Below, one piece after another: positions 10,414 to 19,836 of a DNA stretch of 22,044 nucleotides. The notes under the pieces are model-generated. The model was not told the DNA's origin, searched no databases, and was given only the letters and a program-made list of their open reading frames with translations. The stretch is from assembly GCA_023375785.1 (NCBI GenBank), contig SZWC01025341.1:1-22044 (forward strand), given 5' to 3'. The stretch is from Penium margaritaceum. Taxonomy: Eukaryota; Streptophyta; Zygnematophyceae; Desmidiales; Peniaceae. The translations under genes were made by a program, and so were the position numbers. Every line of letters starts with the position of its first letter. Position 1 is the first letter of the stretch.

Positions 10414-11125
10414 GAAGCCTGTCATAAGCAAGCAAAGGAAAGGAACGATGTGACGCCATGGATTGGGGCAAGCTTACCTTACAAACAATCCGTATGAAAG
10501 AACAAGAAGGTGAGTAAGGAGCGAGCGAAGTGATAAGTGCCAGTTGACCGGGCCACCCACGCGAGACTTTTGATGTAGGATCCGGACGCCACCCAGTGAT
10601 CAAACCCAATCCTGGAACAAACGAGCTCCACGAGGTTTCTCACACACCAGAATAAAGTGGACTTGTAGTCCCGAGGTATCAGCAACCTGGCTCACTAAGC
10701 TGAAACATGCATCTGAGAGAAACTCAAACCACAGTAGCCATGATCATATCTGGTGCATGCACTCCTATGAATGTGAGTCCCATGTTAGAATGCATTAACT
10801 ATAAAACATCTCTACAATCCAAAACTACACAAATCTGATATTGTGGTTGTGGCCACCATTTGACAACTTCATGACGTAGACACCACTGTGCGCTCCATGA
10901 TGCATCATAGTATTGCACTCAAGAGCTTTAATCGAGGTTAATCAGCTGCAATGATGATGTGTTTGTGAGTAGAGTCAAGAGGGCACTTGTGAGTGTTACA
11001 CCCATAACCAACATCATGGATCTGCACAAGCATGGACACGGTCAAGTGGTCACAGTAAGCTCTACTAACAGATGTGGAGGACTCACATCAGAACACAAGG
11101 TGGGGTGTCACTCACCGGTCTAACA
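10414..11125 (-). mobile_element. 5' LTR of the minus-strand Copia element
   Basis: On the minus strand this block of about 710 bp starts TGTTAGACCGG at 11125 and ends beside the primer-binding site. A CA that could be the LTR end lies at 10420-10421, six bases before the site. Its first 115 bp align with the start of the plus-strand LTR beginning at 11142 (about 80% over 85 bp by eye), while the remainder differs. The 3' LTR of this element was not found, because the left part is replaced by the minisatellite and older sequence. Confidence 0.65.
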
Positions 11126-11141
11126 TCTTGTTCGACCCAAT

Positions 11142-12506
11142 TGTTACATGTAATCTTACATACTAGATGAACTTGTGATGATGTGAGTCGTCCCCGTCTG
11201 TTCGTATAGCTTAATGTGAGCACTCAGCCGTGTCCATGCTCATGAAGATCCCTGATGCGGACCCAGCTGGCGCCGGAGCACCGACTGGCCACACAGCTTT
11301 CATAACATCCCGGGTGCTTTCTTGGATGCTCTACACTTTTTTCTGTAGTCGCTACAGTTTTATTGGTGGACTAGTTTCTTAGCCCGATTTGCATGTTTTG
11401 CATATGTTAAAGAGTGCCCCTGCCATAGATGCCGTTTGCGATTTTCCTGGTCTGACCACTAGAGAGTGGTTGGATGTATGATATGATTGCAGATTTGGAC
11501 CCCTTGGATTTTGCCATGCGGTTTCGAACTTTCAGTTGCTCGATTTGGTTGAGAATTCAGAAAGTTAGCCCCATCCGAAGTTCGGGTGGTCGGCGGGTGG
11601 AATCTGGGTCTCCGTCCTAGGTGACGGGATAATTCCACCGCGGTGGTCCGAGTTCGTCTTCAACGAGCTCCAAATGCACCAGGGGAATGAATGAAATGAC
11701 TAGAGGGACCTCCTTGATGAGGGTGACCCTCTCCTTGACATCTGGGTGAGGAAGGGCGCTCCGAAGGATCATCGTCGAAGCGCCTCCCGTTGCCTAGTGT
11801 GCAAGGCATGGTGGGCGGCTCCACCAAGGGTTACTTCGACGGCCGTAGCAAGGGCTCTACCGCTCCGTTTCGGGCGTGTTTGGATGTGTTGGAAATCTTA
11901 GATAACAGGCTATAATAGTATGATTTAATCTCATCCAAATAACTAACCATTCATGGTCTACAACCTTTCCTATTTTCCGCAACCTACATTCTGCCAGAAT
12001 TTTGCACCCTTGGTATTGTGGCGACCCAAAGCACACACCTCCCTTGGAATTCTCTTTGCACTAAGCAGCCGTGTACACTTGTGGTAGATCAGAAGATGTC
12101 AGGAAAGCATTCCTGACAGCATTGTCTCTCCGCTGATCGATTCTTGACCTGTATCTGTGACTAGTCGTAGCTTCTGGCTCGAGATTTTGCATCTCTAGGT
12201 TCATACGGTGTTGCGTTTGGATTCCTGCGCACTGAGTTACACCCAAAACAATGGTTTTGGACAGGTTTTAGGACAAATGTACACTGCCGCATGCGTCACC
12301 CGTCATGCGCTGCGGCAGTCTGTGTACTTGGCAGTTGTCACTTCTCTCTGCATTACTAAGCTATAAAACCTTATGGCATTTTGAGCGTCTCCCTAGCGTA
12401 ACCCTTGATGTTTCTTGCAACTGTTTGCTTGCTAGTGCGCCAGCTGACTAGACAGTGTTGCCATGTCAGCAACAGCAAGACTAATAAGCTTGGTAGAAAT
12501 TTCTCA
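11142..12506 (+). mobile_element. LTR of element A, interrupted by a nested insertion
   Basis: Starts TGTTACATG and ends TTCTCA immediately before a perfect primer-binding site. Its left part (11255-11400) and right part (12119-12506) align with LTRs C (19837-20511) and D (20512-20834), which have no counterpart of 11405-12118. Without the insert it is about 650 bp, close to C at 675 bp. A TATAAAA box at 12363-12369 is well placed for a promoter about 140 bp before the LTR end. LTRs drive element transcription and provide the 3' processing signal. Confidence 0.8.
11405..12118 (+). mobile_element. Probable solo LTR of another family nested in LTR A
   Basis: A 714-bp block absent from the sister LTRs. 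It begins TGTTAAAG and ends CCTGACA (TGT...ACA ends) and is flanked by GCATA at 11400-11404 and GCATT at 12119-12123, a 5-bp target duplication with one mismatch. In LTRs C and D the empty site reads GCATT. No internal domain, primer site or purine tract is present, hence solo LTR. A DNA transposon with very short ends cannot be excluded. Confidence 0.6.
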
Positions 12507-12518
12507 TGGTATCAGAGC
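12507..12518 (+). other. Primer-binding site of element A
   Basis: Perfect TGGTATCAGAGC, complementary to the 3' end of plant initiator Met-tRNA, directly abutting the LTR end TTCTCA. It fixes the element's orientation as plus and the LTR boundary at 12506. Confidence 0.93.
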
Positions 12519-13440
12519 AGCGAGACCTCTCGCTAAGCTGCACCGTAGAGATGCAACACTGGCAGCAGCAATGAGAGTCTCCGCATGCTGACATTCCTGG
12601 GACCCATCGCAACCGTTTGCAGCAACGACATCACCATGCAATCGCCACCACCTCACTGGGTGAGCTACGACAGTTATGAACTCCAACAACCATGCCGAGC
12701 GGCAGCAAAACCGGGTGGTAGCAACAGCCGTGTCTTGCTGTCAATCTGTACCAAAAAAAGGGAGAATCAGCTCGCAACAACACCTCGCGGCAGCGGCTGC
12801 AAGCAGTGGTAGCACACAGCGGCGATAGTAGCTTGCAACAGCTGCGACGTCTGCAGCCACAAGCACCAACAGTAGCACAACAACAGCGGCAGAACCACCA
12901 GCAGCTCCATAGCAGCAATGGCAGCGGCCGTAGTAGAAGCAAAAAGCTTGCGTAATGTTGTTTTCTACACAAGAATGCTGCAGTGAAGCACTGCTTCTTT
13001 GCTGTGCAGAAGCTACGCAAAACTATGCTAAAGCTACGCAGCACTACGCTAAAGCTACACATGGTTGCGTAGCCCCTACGCAACAACGGGCAGGGGATGA
13101 CGCGATCAACTCCACCTGTCGCGCACAACTCCACCTGTCGCGCAGAGTCTGTGTGACTTCCAAAAACGTTGGCGTATAATACAACAGCAAAAAAAGGCTA
13201 GCTGTTTTTTGATAGCGTAAAAAACGCTGATTTCATCATCAGTTCTACTGACATCAACAATTTTGAGGTCAAAATGTCAAACTTCCTAAACATTTCAAAA
13301 CCTCGAGAAACGCTGTTGGTTTCCTGTTTGGAGCATTTTTATGTTCGGTCCATACTAAGCACTACGATGGCGCCCCTACGTGACAAGGGCAAAGGACTAG
13401 GAGATCCCTCCTCCTCCTCCTCTTCGGGCATCATGAGTCC
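12519..13440 (+). other. Untranslated leader of element A
   Basis: No credible gene. CAG/CAA-rich sequence aligns with the leader of element B (15472-16080), for example the CCGGGTGG...GTACC/ACAAAAAAA segment at 12711-12760 against 15730-15780. It also contains 21-bp repeats at 13011-13058 and a hairpin at 13064-13084. The 167-aa minus-strand frame here (12631-13134) is Cys/Leu-rich and is read as a shadow of CAG repeats. Confidence 0.6.
13011..13084 (+). repeat. 21-bp direct repeat followed by a hairpin in leader A
   Basis: Two 21-bp units (13011-13031 and 13032-13052) share AGCTACGCA..ACTA.GCTAA, and a third partial unit starts at 13053. Immediately after, GTTGCGTAG (13064-13072) and CTACGCAAC (13076-13084) form a perfect 9-bp stem with a CCC loop. 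Function unknown. Retroelement leaders often carry packaging or dimerisation structures. Confidence 0.7.
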
Positions 13441-13484
13441 ACGATTGTAGTCACTCACGATCGAGGAGTTTTGTCAGATAAAAG

Positions 13485-14455
13485 ATGAGATGTGCCGGTA
13501 GCAGCAGCGTCAAACTGACGCGTTGCAAGAGATCACAAAGCTACTGTGGGGTCATTCGATGTCCTCACAAAAGCCACCAGGAGGATCTACAGGTGCTGCA
13601 CCATCCATTCAACACTCGACGCCTTACACAGCGTGGCGGCCTCAGTATCTCTCAATCACAGGTTGACACTTGGGATGAGGAGGAGACTGAGGATGATACA
13701 CGCGAGGACGAGATTCGCTTGCTCCAGCAGCCTCTTCGTGAGCTACGCCTGGGGTCACAGCCTTTTACTCTGCCACCTTCTCGCCGTTAGCATTAGACAC
13801 ATCACTCAGCAGCGTTCACCCTTTGTGGTATTTCTCTCACTGGTGGTCTCCCTATACCTCGTCCAGCACCTCCCGAGCTTGAGGTCCTCCTCTCCACGGA
13901 GCGGCGACCAAAGGACATTGAGACACATCCACCCCGTTATGATATTGACAAGGGCTTTGATTGCTTGGAGACCTTGTTTCAGGTGTGGGCTGACTCTAAG
14001 GACGTATGGCCTTACTACCACAGCCAGTCCCGGACTCGCGATGCTCACCAGGTTCAGACAGCAGCAAGGACGATGCACGATCTACTCTACGCCATGCCGC
14101 GGGATACTATGGTCGACTTCCGTCCCTTCCTAGGGAGACTGGGACGGGGGCTGGAGCTGATTCACGCCAGGGCTGGGAGCTGGTCATGGCACTTCTCGCT
14201 ACGAAGACCCATGCCACGAGGGCGGCCCGGTTGTGTGATTTTCACTCCCTCCGTCAGGGTCCCACGCATCTTGTAACTGACTATTGGAGGTGCGTGATGC
14301 CCCTTTACATGCGCCTTGGCACCGGTGACGGAACACCGCTATGGGTACTCGACAACATAATGATGGGGGTACACTTGGACCACATGCATCTCTTTACAGG
14401 CTTCGACCGTGTGGCCCTCTTTTTGTTGTCAAAGTCACTACAACTGCTTCCTTAG
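13485..14455 (+). pseudogene. Gag of element A, stops and frameshift
   Basis: One frame carries an acidic segment (DTWDEEETEDDTREDEIRLL, about 13660-13720), stops at 13788-13790 and 13794-13796, then a protein-like stretch including PELEVLLSTERRPKDIETHP and WADSKDVWPYY up to about 14130. The reading then shifts to another frame with GWELVMALLATKTHATRAAR and LCDFHSLRQGPTHLVTDYWR, ending at 14455. The DFxSLRQGP...V.DYWR pattern resembles retrotransposon Gag capsid segments in which SLRQG is followed by a (V/A)xxY motif. That family assignment is from memory of the pattern and is moderate. A CTCC run at about 13409-13424 precedes it. No intact product is possible. Confidence 0.55.
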
Positions 14456-15157
14456 GACCATCGCTACTTCCTCCAGGCTCCATCACCTCATGAGGCTGCT
14501 ATCGCCCATCAACAGAGTCCACTTGTAGCAGTAGTGACTGTGACCCCTCCTACGGCTCTGTCCCAGTTCACCAATACCACCTCCATTGCTTCCTCCTCCT
14601 CCTCCTCTACCCCAAGAAACCACAGTCAAGGAGTTACAATGGCTGCATAGCGGGAAGAAGGGGAAGAAATGACATGAGAAGGAACTGTAGCAGTAGGAAC
14701 AACAACCGACGAGAAGTGGCAGTGGACGTTCTGCCTACTACTACAACGATGGGAGCGCTCACCATTACACGGAGTGTGAGTAACCTCTTGACTGGACTCA
14801 AATCATGCAAAGCCTTCAAGCTGCGTACGCGTAGCAGATTTCCTCGAGTGACATACGGACAGGGCGTGCCGCAACCACGATAGCAGCAGACGCATGCATT
14901 TCACCAGGCGGCACTGGTGATATGGACCCTCAGGATTGCACCATCGTGGAGCTTCGTCAGCTGTTTGTGCTTCGTACTGAGAGAGGTACAAGTGTGTTGT
15001 CACATTCAATTGGTCCCGTGACAGCTTGTCTTATTGTGTCTATTGTCCGTGATGACGCTTGTGGTGGCACTCAGTTGGCTTTCGATGAGAATGGACCTGA
15101 CGGTAGCGACTGGCTTGACGATTTACATATCGTTGACGGTTGTTGATGATCTCTATC
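14456..15157 (+). pseudogene. Downstream gag/pol remnant of element A, truncated
   Basis: Ser/Thr-rich sequence with a TCCTCC repeat near 14589, then a Lys/Glu-rich segment and an open frame from 14880 to 15146 (AADACISPGGTGDMDPQDCT, later DENGPDGSDWLDDLHIVDG). I see no convincing protease DSGA motif, integrase or RT. The sequence ends where the truncated LTR of element B begins at 15158, so most of the pol region is missing. Confidence 0.35.
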
Positions 15158-15459
15158 ATGCGTTTGGATACCTGTGCGCATGTTTATGGCCAAAACAATA
15201 GTTTTGGGCCTGTTTTAGGACAAACTGACACTGTCGCGTGCGTCACCCGTCGTGTGCCGCGGTAGCTATTTCTGTTGTCTGCTTGTCAGTTGTCATCTCT
15301 CTTTGCAAACGCTATTCAAGCATTATGACACTCTGACTTGTGTGTCCTAGCGAGATCTTTGCCGTCGTGTATAAACCCTGTGATTGTTGTCACTGTCTGA
15401 CCGGGAACTTACGCCCAGCCAGCGGCTGTGTCGCTAGGAAGCGTCTACGCATCTTCTCA
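15158..15459 (+). mobile_element. Truncated LTR of element B (3' part only)
   Basis: From ATGCGTTTGG onwards this 302-bp block aligns with the end of LTR C (about 20210-20511), roughly 80-85% identical by eye, and ends TTCTCA before a primer site. The first half of the LTR is missing. A TGTTG at 15141 could be mistaken for the LTR start, but no homology supports it. TATAAA at 15370-15375 is kept here, while the matching position in LTR C has been mutated. Confidence 0.8.
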
Positions 15460-15471
15460 TGGTATCAGAGC
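15460..15471 (+). other. Primer-binding site of element B
   Basis: Perfect TGGTATCAGAGC directly after the LTR end, the second such site in the same orientation. Together with the first it shows that two separate internal regions lie in tandem rather than one element. Confidence 0.93.
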
Positions 15472-16083
15472 AAACGAGCCCCAGCTCATTTTACTATGAA
15501 ATAGAGAAGAAGCAGCAGGAGCAGTGAGTGGTAGCAACAGTAGCCATCCATAGCAGCAGCAGCAGATCCTTGAGGGACCGTCCACGACTACGTTGTAGAG
15601 GAACAATGGAGGCAGTGGACACAACGGCGGCAGCTGCAAGCAACACTAGCTTTAGTAGTAGCAACGGTGGGAAGGACCTACAGTGGGAGCGGCTATGGGC
15701 AACAACCACATTGAGCAACAAAAACAGCACCGGGTGGCAGCAGCAGTCGTGTCTGGCTACCAGTTTGTACACAAAAAAAAGGATAAAAGGAGGAGAAGCA
15801 TCTCGTAGCAGCAGCTTGCCGCGGCAGCTGCGAGCAATGGCAGCGCGTAGCAGTGGCAACATCTTGCAACAGCAGCGGCATCAGCAGCCGCGATCTGCAC
15901 CAACTGCAGCAACAACAGCAATAGCAGGCAGCAACTGTAGTAGCTGCTGCAGCAGCGACGGCGGGCATCAGGCAGCAGCCGTAGTAACAGCTGCAACAAT
16001 AGCAAGCAGGCAACAGCCACAGCAGCAGCAGCAGCAGTTGTTGCAATATCTGCAGTAGTAGTTGTTACAGTAGCTGCTGCTAT
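15472..16083 (+). other. CAG/CAA-rich leader of element B
   Basis: Non-coding, homologous to leader A in its middle. AGC/CAG trinucleotide runs are frequent, with an uninterrupted run near 16019-16037. The 176-aa plus frame (15528-16058, Ser/Arg/Gln-rich) and the minus Leu/Cys-rich frames are products of this trinucleotide bias. Confidence 0.6.
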
Positions 16084-16500
16084 TGGGTCTGAGGGGGACC
16101 CGACGCGAGGGACCCCGTCTAGGGGAGGACTCGTCGGTCGGACCTGTCGTGCCGACGAAGGGCACGACAGAGCGCCAGCCAAGCGCTGGCGCACGAGCCG
16201 GCGTGTGACGGCCAATCGCTGCCCCTCCCGCCGGCCGAGAGAGGTAGGGGAGGCCGACGGACGGCCTCCGGCCGGCTACACTCGATAGGGGGAGCAAGCC
16301 GCCCCCTCCACTGCCTCGTCGTGAGGATCAAGCCAGAAAAAAAAATAGGGACAAGGGGTTTCCTTGAGCGCACAATCGAGAAAGACCTCGAGGACGGGTA
16401 CCCCACTAGCACCGAGCATTCGGTGAACCAAAAAAAAGGGGTGCCTCCTACTCCCTTTGTTTTTGGGAGATGGGTTTTTTTGTTTTATTTTTTTACCTTT
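16084..16500 (+). other. GC-rich structured block then homopolymer-rich tract in leader B
   Basis: This block has no counterpart that I see in leader A. 16084-16330 is GC-rich with several inverted repeats (16144-16170, 16172-16192, 16230-16276). 16330-16500 carries A runs (16336-16345, 16430-16437) and T-rich sequence (16475-16500). It could be an inserted sequence or a leader-specific RNA structure. No SINE box A/B, terminal repeats or target duplication could be identified. Confidence 0.5.
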
Positions 16501-16502
16501 TA

Positions 16503-16640
16503 GTGTGGCTTGAGGCCACCATCGTCGACTGACAACGGGAGCCATTGTAGCAGCAGCTATCGCGAGAGTCGTAGTAATAGCAGCAGTAGTCAAGGTGGCT
16601 TGAGGCCACAGCCGTTGGCTGACAACGGCACCCGGTGCAG
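16503..16640 (+). repeat. Direct repeat of about 90 bp with GTGGCTTGAGGCCAC core
   Basis: GTGGCTTGAGGCCAC at 16504-16518 recurs as GTGGCTTGAGGCCAC at about 16593-16607. Each is followed by a similar TCGNCTGACAACGG or TTGGCTGACAACGG sequence, and the units are spaced about 89 bp apart. Each core is itself a short imperfect palindrome (GTGGC...GCCAC). Confidence 0.7.
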
Positions 16641-16879
16641 CATCAGCGACATCGAAGGCGACATGAGATTACACGTTACCATAGTTGCACCATTGCCACC
16701 GTGTGGTGGTAGTACAACAGTGTAGCAACACACTACGGCTGACGTTGTGGCCATGATTGACGACATCGCATCCCGTCTGAGAGTCGTTTCTGTATTTGTA
16801 TCTCTCTACATGGTGCTTTGCACCACCGGGATCGAGTGTGTAGAACTATCATCCACGCTAAGTTCTCGATATGAGCTAC

Positions 16880-18643
16880 AGAGTCTGGACGTGGGTGTTG
16901 CCAGCACCGTGGTCTACGCGTGAGCCTCAGCCGTGGCAGCCGCCACAGGCATAGTGGTCGATGCAGCCGTGGCACGCGCCCCACTTGTCTTCAGGGCTTT
17001 CGTTCTATTACTGTCGTGATAGGCAACATGACTGGCGCCAGTGCCGACAGCGCCCTCTTGGGAGGCATCCCCTTTGGGTACGATCCTCCCCACCTCCTCC
17101 TTTGGTGGATACGTCACCGGGTGACTCCACACCGCTTCTGCATGGAGATATGGCCGTCCTACACATGGAGGTCCGGAATCTCAAGCACATGGTCCAGCAG
17201 CTCCTTGACCACGTGACTTCCAAGCGAGCTACCACCCCGCCGCTGATGTCACCTCCCACTTCATCTCCATCCTTCTCCCGATCCTGCATCCCTTCCTTCG
17301 ATGATGTTAGTATGTCAGATCTCTCGTCTACATCCACCCTCCACTCTTTTTTGGAGGCTGTCGGCATCATACTTACAGACGTATCCGCAGCTACTGGCCA
17401 TACCGATTGTACTTGCACTCGTCATGCGCGGCGGCAAGCTGCTCGTCTAGTACGTCGCGTACAGGGAGCACCACTAGATGCGCCTGTGGGAGGAGTCACA
17501 GGTGACAAGACCCCCTCGTCCCTTGTCCTCGGCTTGGTCTGTCGAGTTCGCACGGCTCCTGTTGAGGTGTCAGTCTTGGGGGGGATGGTTTTTCTGTTGA
17601 CGGCCGCGGTGGAGCTTGGCATTGGTGAGGCGATTCATGTGTAGCGCAGGATGGTTGAGGCAGATGATATTATACAGCAAGCTCAGTAAGCAGAGAGTTC
17701 GGCAGGGTGAGATGTCACCCTAGATGGAGACTCTTCGTCAGAGGAGGATTGGTCCGATGTTCACATAGAGTTAAAGATGGAGATGGTGATCGTTGATGAC
17801 ATGGCGGATGATGTGACGACAGCCGATGCAGGAGTTGCGCCTCACGATGTACGCGCTCCCGTATTAGCTCATGTGGAGACAGCGGCCATGGTGCCAGGAG
17901 TAGTAGCAGAAGGAGCAGGTGATATAGATGTTGATGCTCGGCCCATAGCAAATGCTTAGGTGGTTGTGGCAGATAGTGTTGGGCAGCAGGAGCAGGTGAT
18001 TGTCCACCAGGACGAGGCAGATTTCCTAAAAAAGGGCCAGTCGTCCGATGTGGAGTGGTCAGACGTAAGGTCGGAGGTAGACGTAGAGATCTAGTGCACT
18101 ATCGTATTTGTAGTAGCCGCGGTACGAGCACGAGATGGCCCCTCGGTGACAGCAGACGTCTTCGTGTGCGACATGTCGGTAGTAGCAGATGAGCTTGCAC
18201 CAGTCACCCCTGCAGGTGTGGCTCCCATGGAGGATGCAGAGCAAGCCGCGGACCTCCGGCTCATGGCTGCCCTTACGGGTGTCATGCACACCATGGCGAT
18301 TCCAGCTGATGACATAGCTATACACGTCCGAGCTACAGTTCCTGTACCCGAGCGCCTACGCTCTGCGGTTGACGAGCAGGAGGTAGTGGTGGCTCGAGCA
18401 TCGGCGCACATGCAGAATCTCATGGCCGAGCTCCGAGAGGCCAGCAGTCGCTGTTACACTGTGGATGTTTAAGCACGAAGGACTATTAAGGAGTGTGTGG
18501 AAGCTGTACACAGGCGACTCGAGACATCTGAGTAGTTTCTACAGGATGTACGTCTGGGACGGGCGGACCTCCAGCAGCAGGTGCATGATGGGTTGCGTAC
18601 CAGAGGTTGCGAAGAGCACCACGGCAATTACCACCCTCGATGA
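16880..18643 (+). pseudogene. Gag knuckle plus coiled-coil reading frame of element B, many stops
   Basis: A single frame runs from about 16880 to 18643, interrupted by stops at 16952, 17642, 17687, 17708, 17957, 18092, 18470 and 18533 (first base of each). A Pro/Trp/Gln-rich start (EPQPWQPPQ, MQPWHAPH) leads to SFYYCRDRQHDWRQC (to 17044), a CCHC knuckle with the first Cys replaced by Phe at 17003-17005. A heptad-like helix MEVRNLKHMVQQLLDHV follows, then Ser/Thr-rich and acidic segments. SSSEEDWSDVHIE (about 17735) recurs as SSDVEWSDVRSE (about 18045). A second helical part contains ERLRSAVDEQEVVVARASAH and ECVEAVHRRLETSE. No protease, RT or integrase motif. The second half has no family I know. 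Confidence 0.6.
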
Positions 18644-18936
18644 TCGCGACGTCACCGTGGATGCAGATGTACCTACACATGCAGACGTCCAGCCAGTAGC
18701 TGACGACCGAGCGAGAGGTGAGTCATGTGCAGCAGGTGCCTTCGCAACAGGCGTTCCTATAGCCCCAGACGATTTACGTGGCGGCTCATTATCTTGCACC
18801 CATGCCCTGCCAGGAGCTCGTGGCCAACGACACTTGAGTCGAAGAATTCCATAGTGGACGTACACTTGTGCGAGCGACAAACGAGCAGGTACAGCTCCAC
18901 ACCTTCCTACGGGATGAGACCGCGAGGCTGCTGGGG

Positions 18937-19002
18937 GTTGTGGCTCGTGCCGATGCGCACACGGTAGACCTTGATCGTGTGCGCATCGGCACGAGCCACA
19001 AC
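18937..19002. repeat. Perfect 27-bp inverted repeat, 12-bp loop
   Basis: Arm 18937-18963 (begins GTTGTGGCTCGTGCC) is the exact reverse complement of 18976-19002 (ends GGCACGAGCCACAAC), separated by GTAGACCTTGAT. It lies inside the decayed coiled-coil frame, so coding function does not explain it. Confidence 0.97.
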
Positions 19003-19009
19003 GGCAGTC

Positions 19010-19029
19010 GCAGTCAGTCGACTGACTGC
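19010..19029. repeat. Perfect 20-bp palindrome
   Basis: GCAGTCAGTCGACTGACTGC reads identically on both strands. It starts 8 bp after the right arm of the 27-bp inverted repeat. Confidence 0.97.
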
Positions 19030-19414
19030 CTACATGCCGGAGCTGCAGACAACCAGTCGGCTGCCGTGTCAGAGCTCTTCAAGCTCCACACGCGCCTCGA
19101 CGCTGCAGAGGCCACAAGGGAATGTGTAGCTCAACAATTGGAGGCCATAAACCAGGCGTTTATTTTTGAGGAGGCCCTCAACACTGCACCAGTCACATCA
19201 GTAAGTGTCGACAGTAGTGACGACTACGACAACGATGACGACAACATCAATGATGGCGCTCCGGGGTGAGGCTATGTGCGAGCACATCTCACCAGCATCA
19301 TTGTCACCTTTGCTATTGCTGTGTTTGGGTATGAGGCGAGAGCCTTGCTCCCGCCTCAGGGATTGTGTAGGGAACAGCCATCAGCTTTGCTCGTGCGTTC
19401 AGCCTCTCCAACCC

Positions 19415-19426
19415 AAGGGGAGTGTT
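19415..19426 (+). other. First purine tract/LTR-start junction of element B
   Basis: AAGGGGAG (19415-19422) is followed by TGTTCGTCTGTGGGC, nearly the same as the junction at 19829-19840 (AAGGGGAA then TGTTGGTTTGTGTGG). It may be the remnant of an earlier or duplicated 3' LTR start. The sequence after it, to 19828, does not continue as LTR C. Confidence 0.5.
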
Positions 19427-19509
19427 CGTCTGTGGGCTTTGACATGACATCCTCATAAGGATTACCGTACTTACCTTGGATTTGGCATGATGTTCTGGTC
19501 GAGGCTATG

Positions 19510-19755
19510 CTGGTCGAGACCCGCGCCCCCGATGTGATGTGGAGACCCATTGCCTCCATGTGTTATGTATGCTCCATGCATGCGAGCAGGTGTGGTCGAG
19601 ACCCGGACCTCGGAGACATGTTCTAGGGTCGTGAGGAGACCTTGTTGCTTTGTACCTCTTCTGTGATGTTTGGCCCATGGGTGTGTGATTTATGTCTTGC
19701 ACGGTCGAGATCCGTGCAGTTGGTGAGTTACACCAGTGTCACTAGGAGACCTTGT
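19510..19755 (+). repeat. Degenerate repeat of about 90-110 bp with GGTCGAGA core
   Basis: GGTCGAGACCCG at 19512, GGTCGAGACCCG at 19593 and GGTCGAGATCCG at 19703 are each followed some 28-42 bp later by a GGAGACC box (19541, 19635 and 19745, the last two within AGGAGACCTTGT). A partial GGTCGAGG lies at about 19497. No coding frame of note. The block sits between the two purine-tract junctions. Confidence 0.65.
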
Positions 19756-19828
19756 ATTGTCATTGGTGTTCACCACAGACGGTGAATGTAGCCCCTCACT
19801 TGTCATTGTGGTGACAGCTATGTCAGTC

Positions 19829-19836
19829 AAGGGGAA
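19829..19836 (+). other. Polypurine tract of element B
   Basis: AAGGGGAA directly precedes the TGTTGG start of LTR C, the standard position for the plus-strand primer. It fixes 19837 as the LTR start. Confidence 0.75.

Larger units (their letters stand above)
18644..19269 (+). pseudogene. C-terminal part of the element B coiled-coil reading frame, frameshifted
   Basis: The protein-like reading moves first to another frame (about 18640-18780, DDRDVTVDADVPTHADVQP) and then to a third (18868-19269). The last reads EQVQLHTFLRDETARLLGVV, then a segment disrupted by the inverted repeat at 18937-19002, then SELFKLHTRLDAAEATRECV and an acidic tail VDSSDDYDNDDDNINDGAPG before the stop at 19267-19269. 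The helical, charged composition continues that of the upstream frame, suggesting one ancestral protein of roughly 750-800 residues. Function unknown. It is not a pol product. Confidence 0.5.

Noticed and set aside
15141..15157. TGTTGATG as the true 5' end of LTR B
   Set aside because: No purine tract before it and no homology to other LTR starts. Alignment to LTR C begins only at 15158.
15528..16058. 176-aa Ser/Gln-rich frame and Leu/Cys-rich minus frames
   Set aside because: They are translations of CAG/AGC trinucleotide runs in the leader, which is homologous to the non-coding leader of element A.
16084..16500. SINE or DNA transposon inserted in leader B
   Set aside because: No RNA polymerase III boxes, no terminal inverted repeats and no target duplication could be found. 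Kept only as a structured block.
16880..18643. Stops as sites of C/U RNA editing or as proof of cytosine deamination
   Set aside because: Every stop codon is one transition from CAA, CAG or CGA, so the pattern is uninformative without a family alignment. Editing of this kind is known from organelles, and this is a nuclear-type element.
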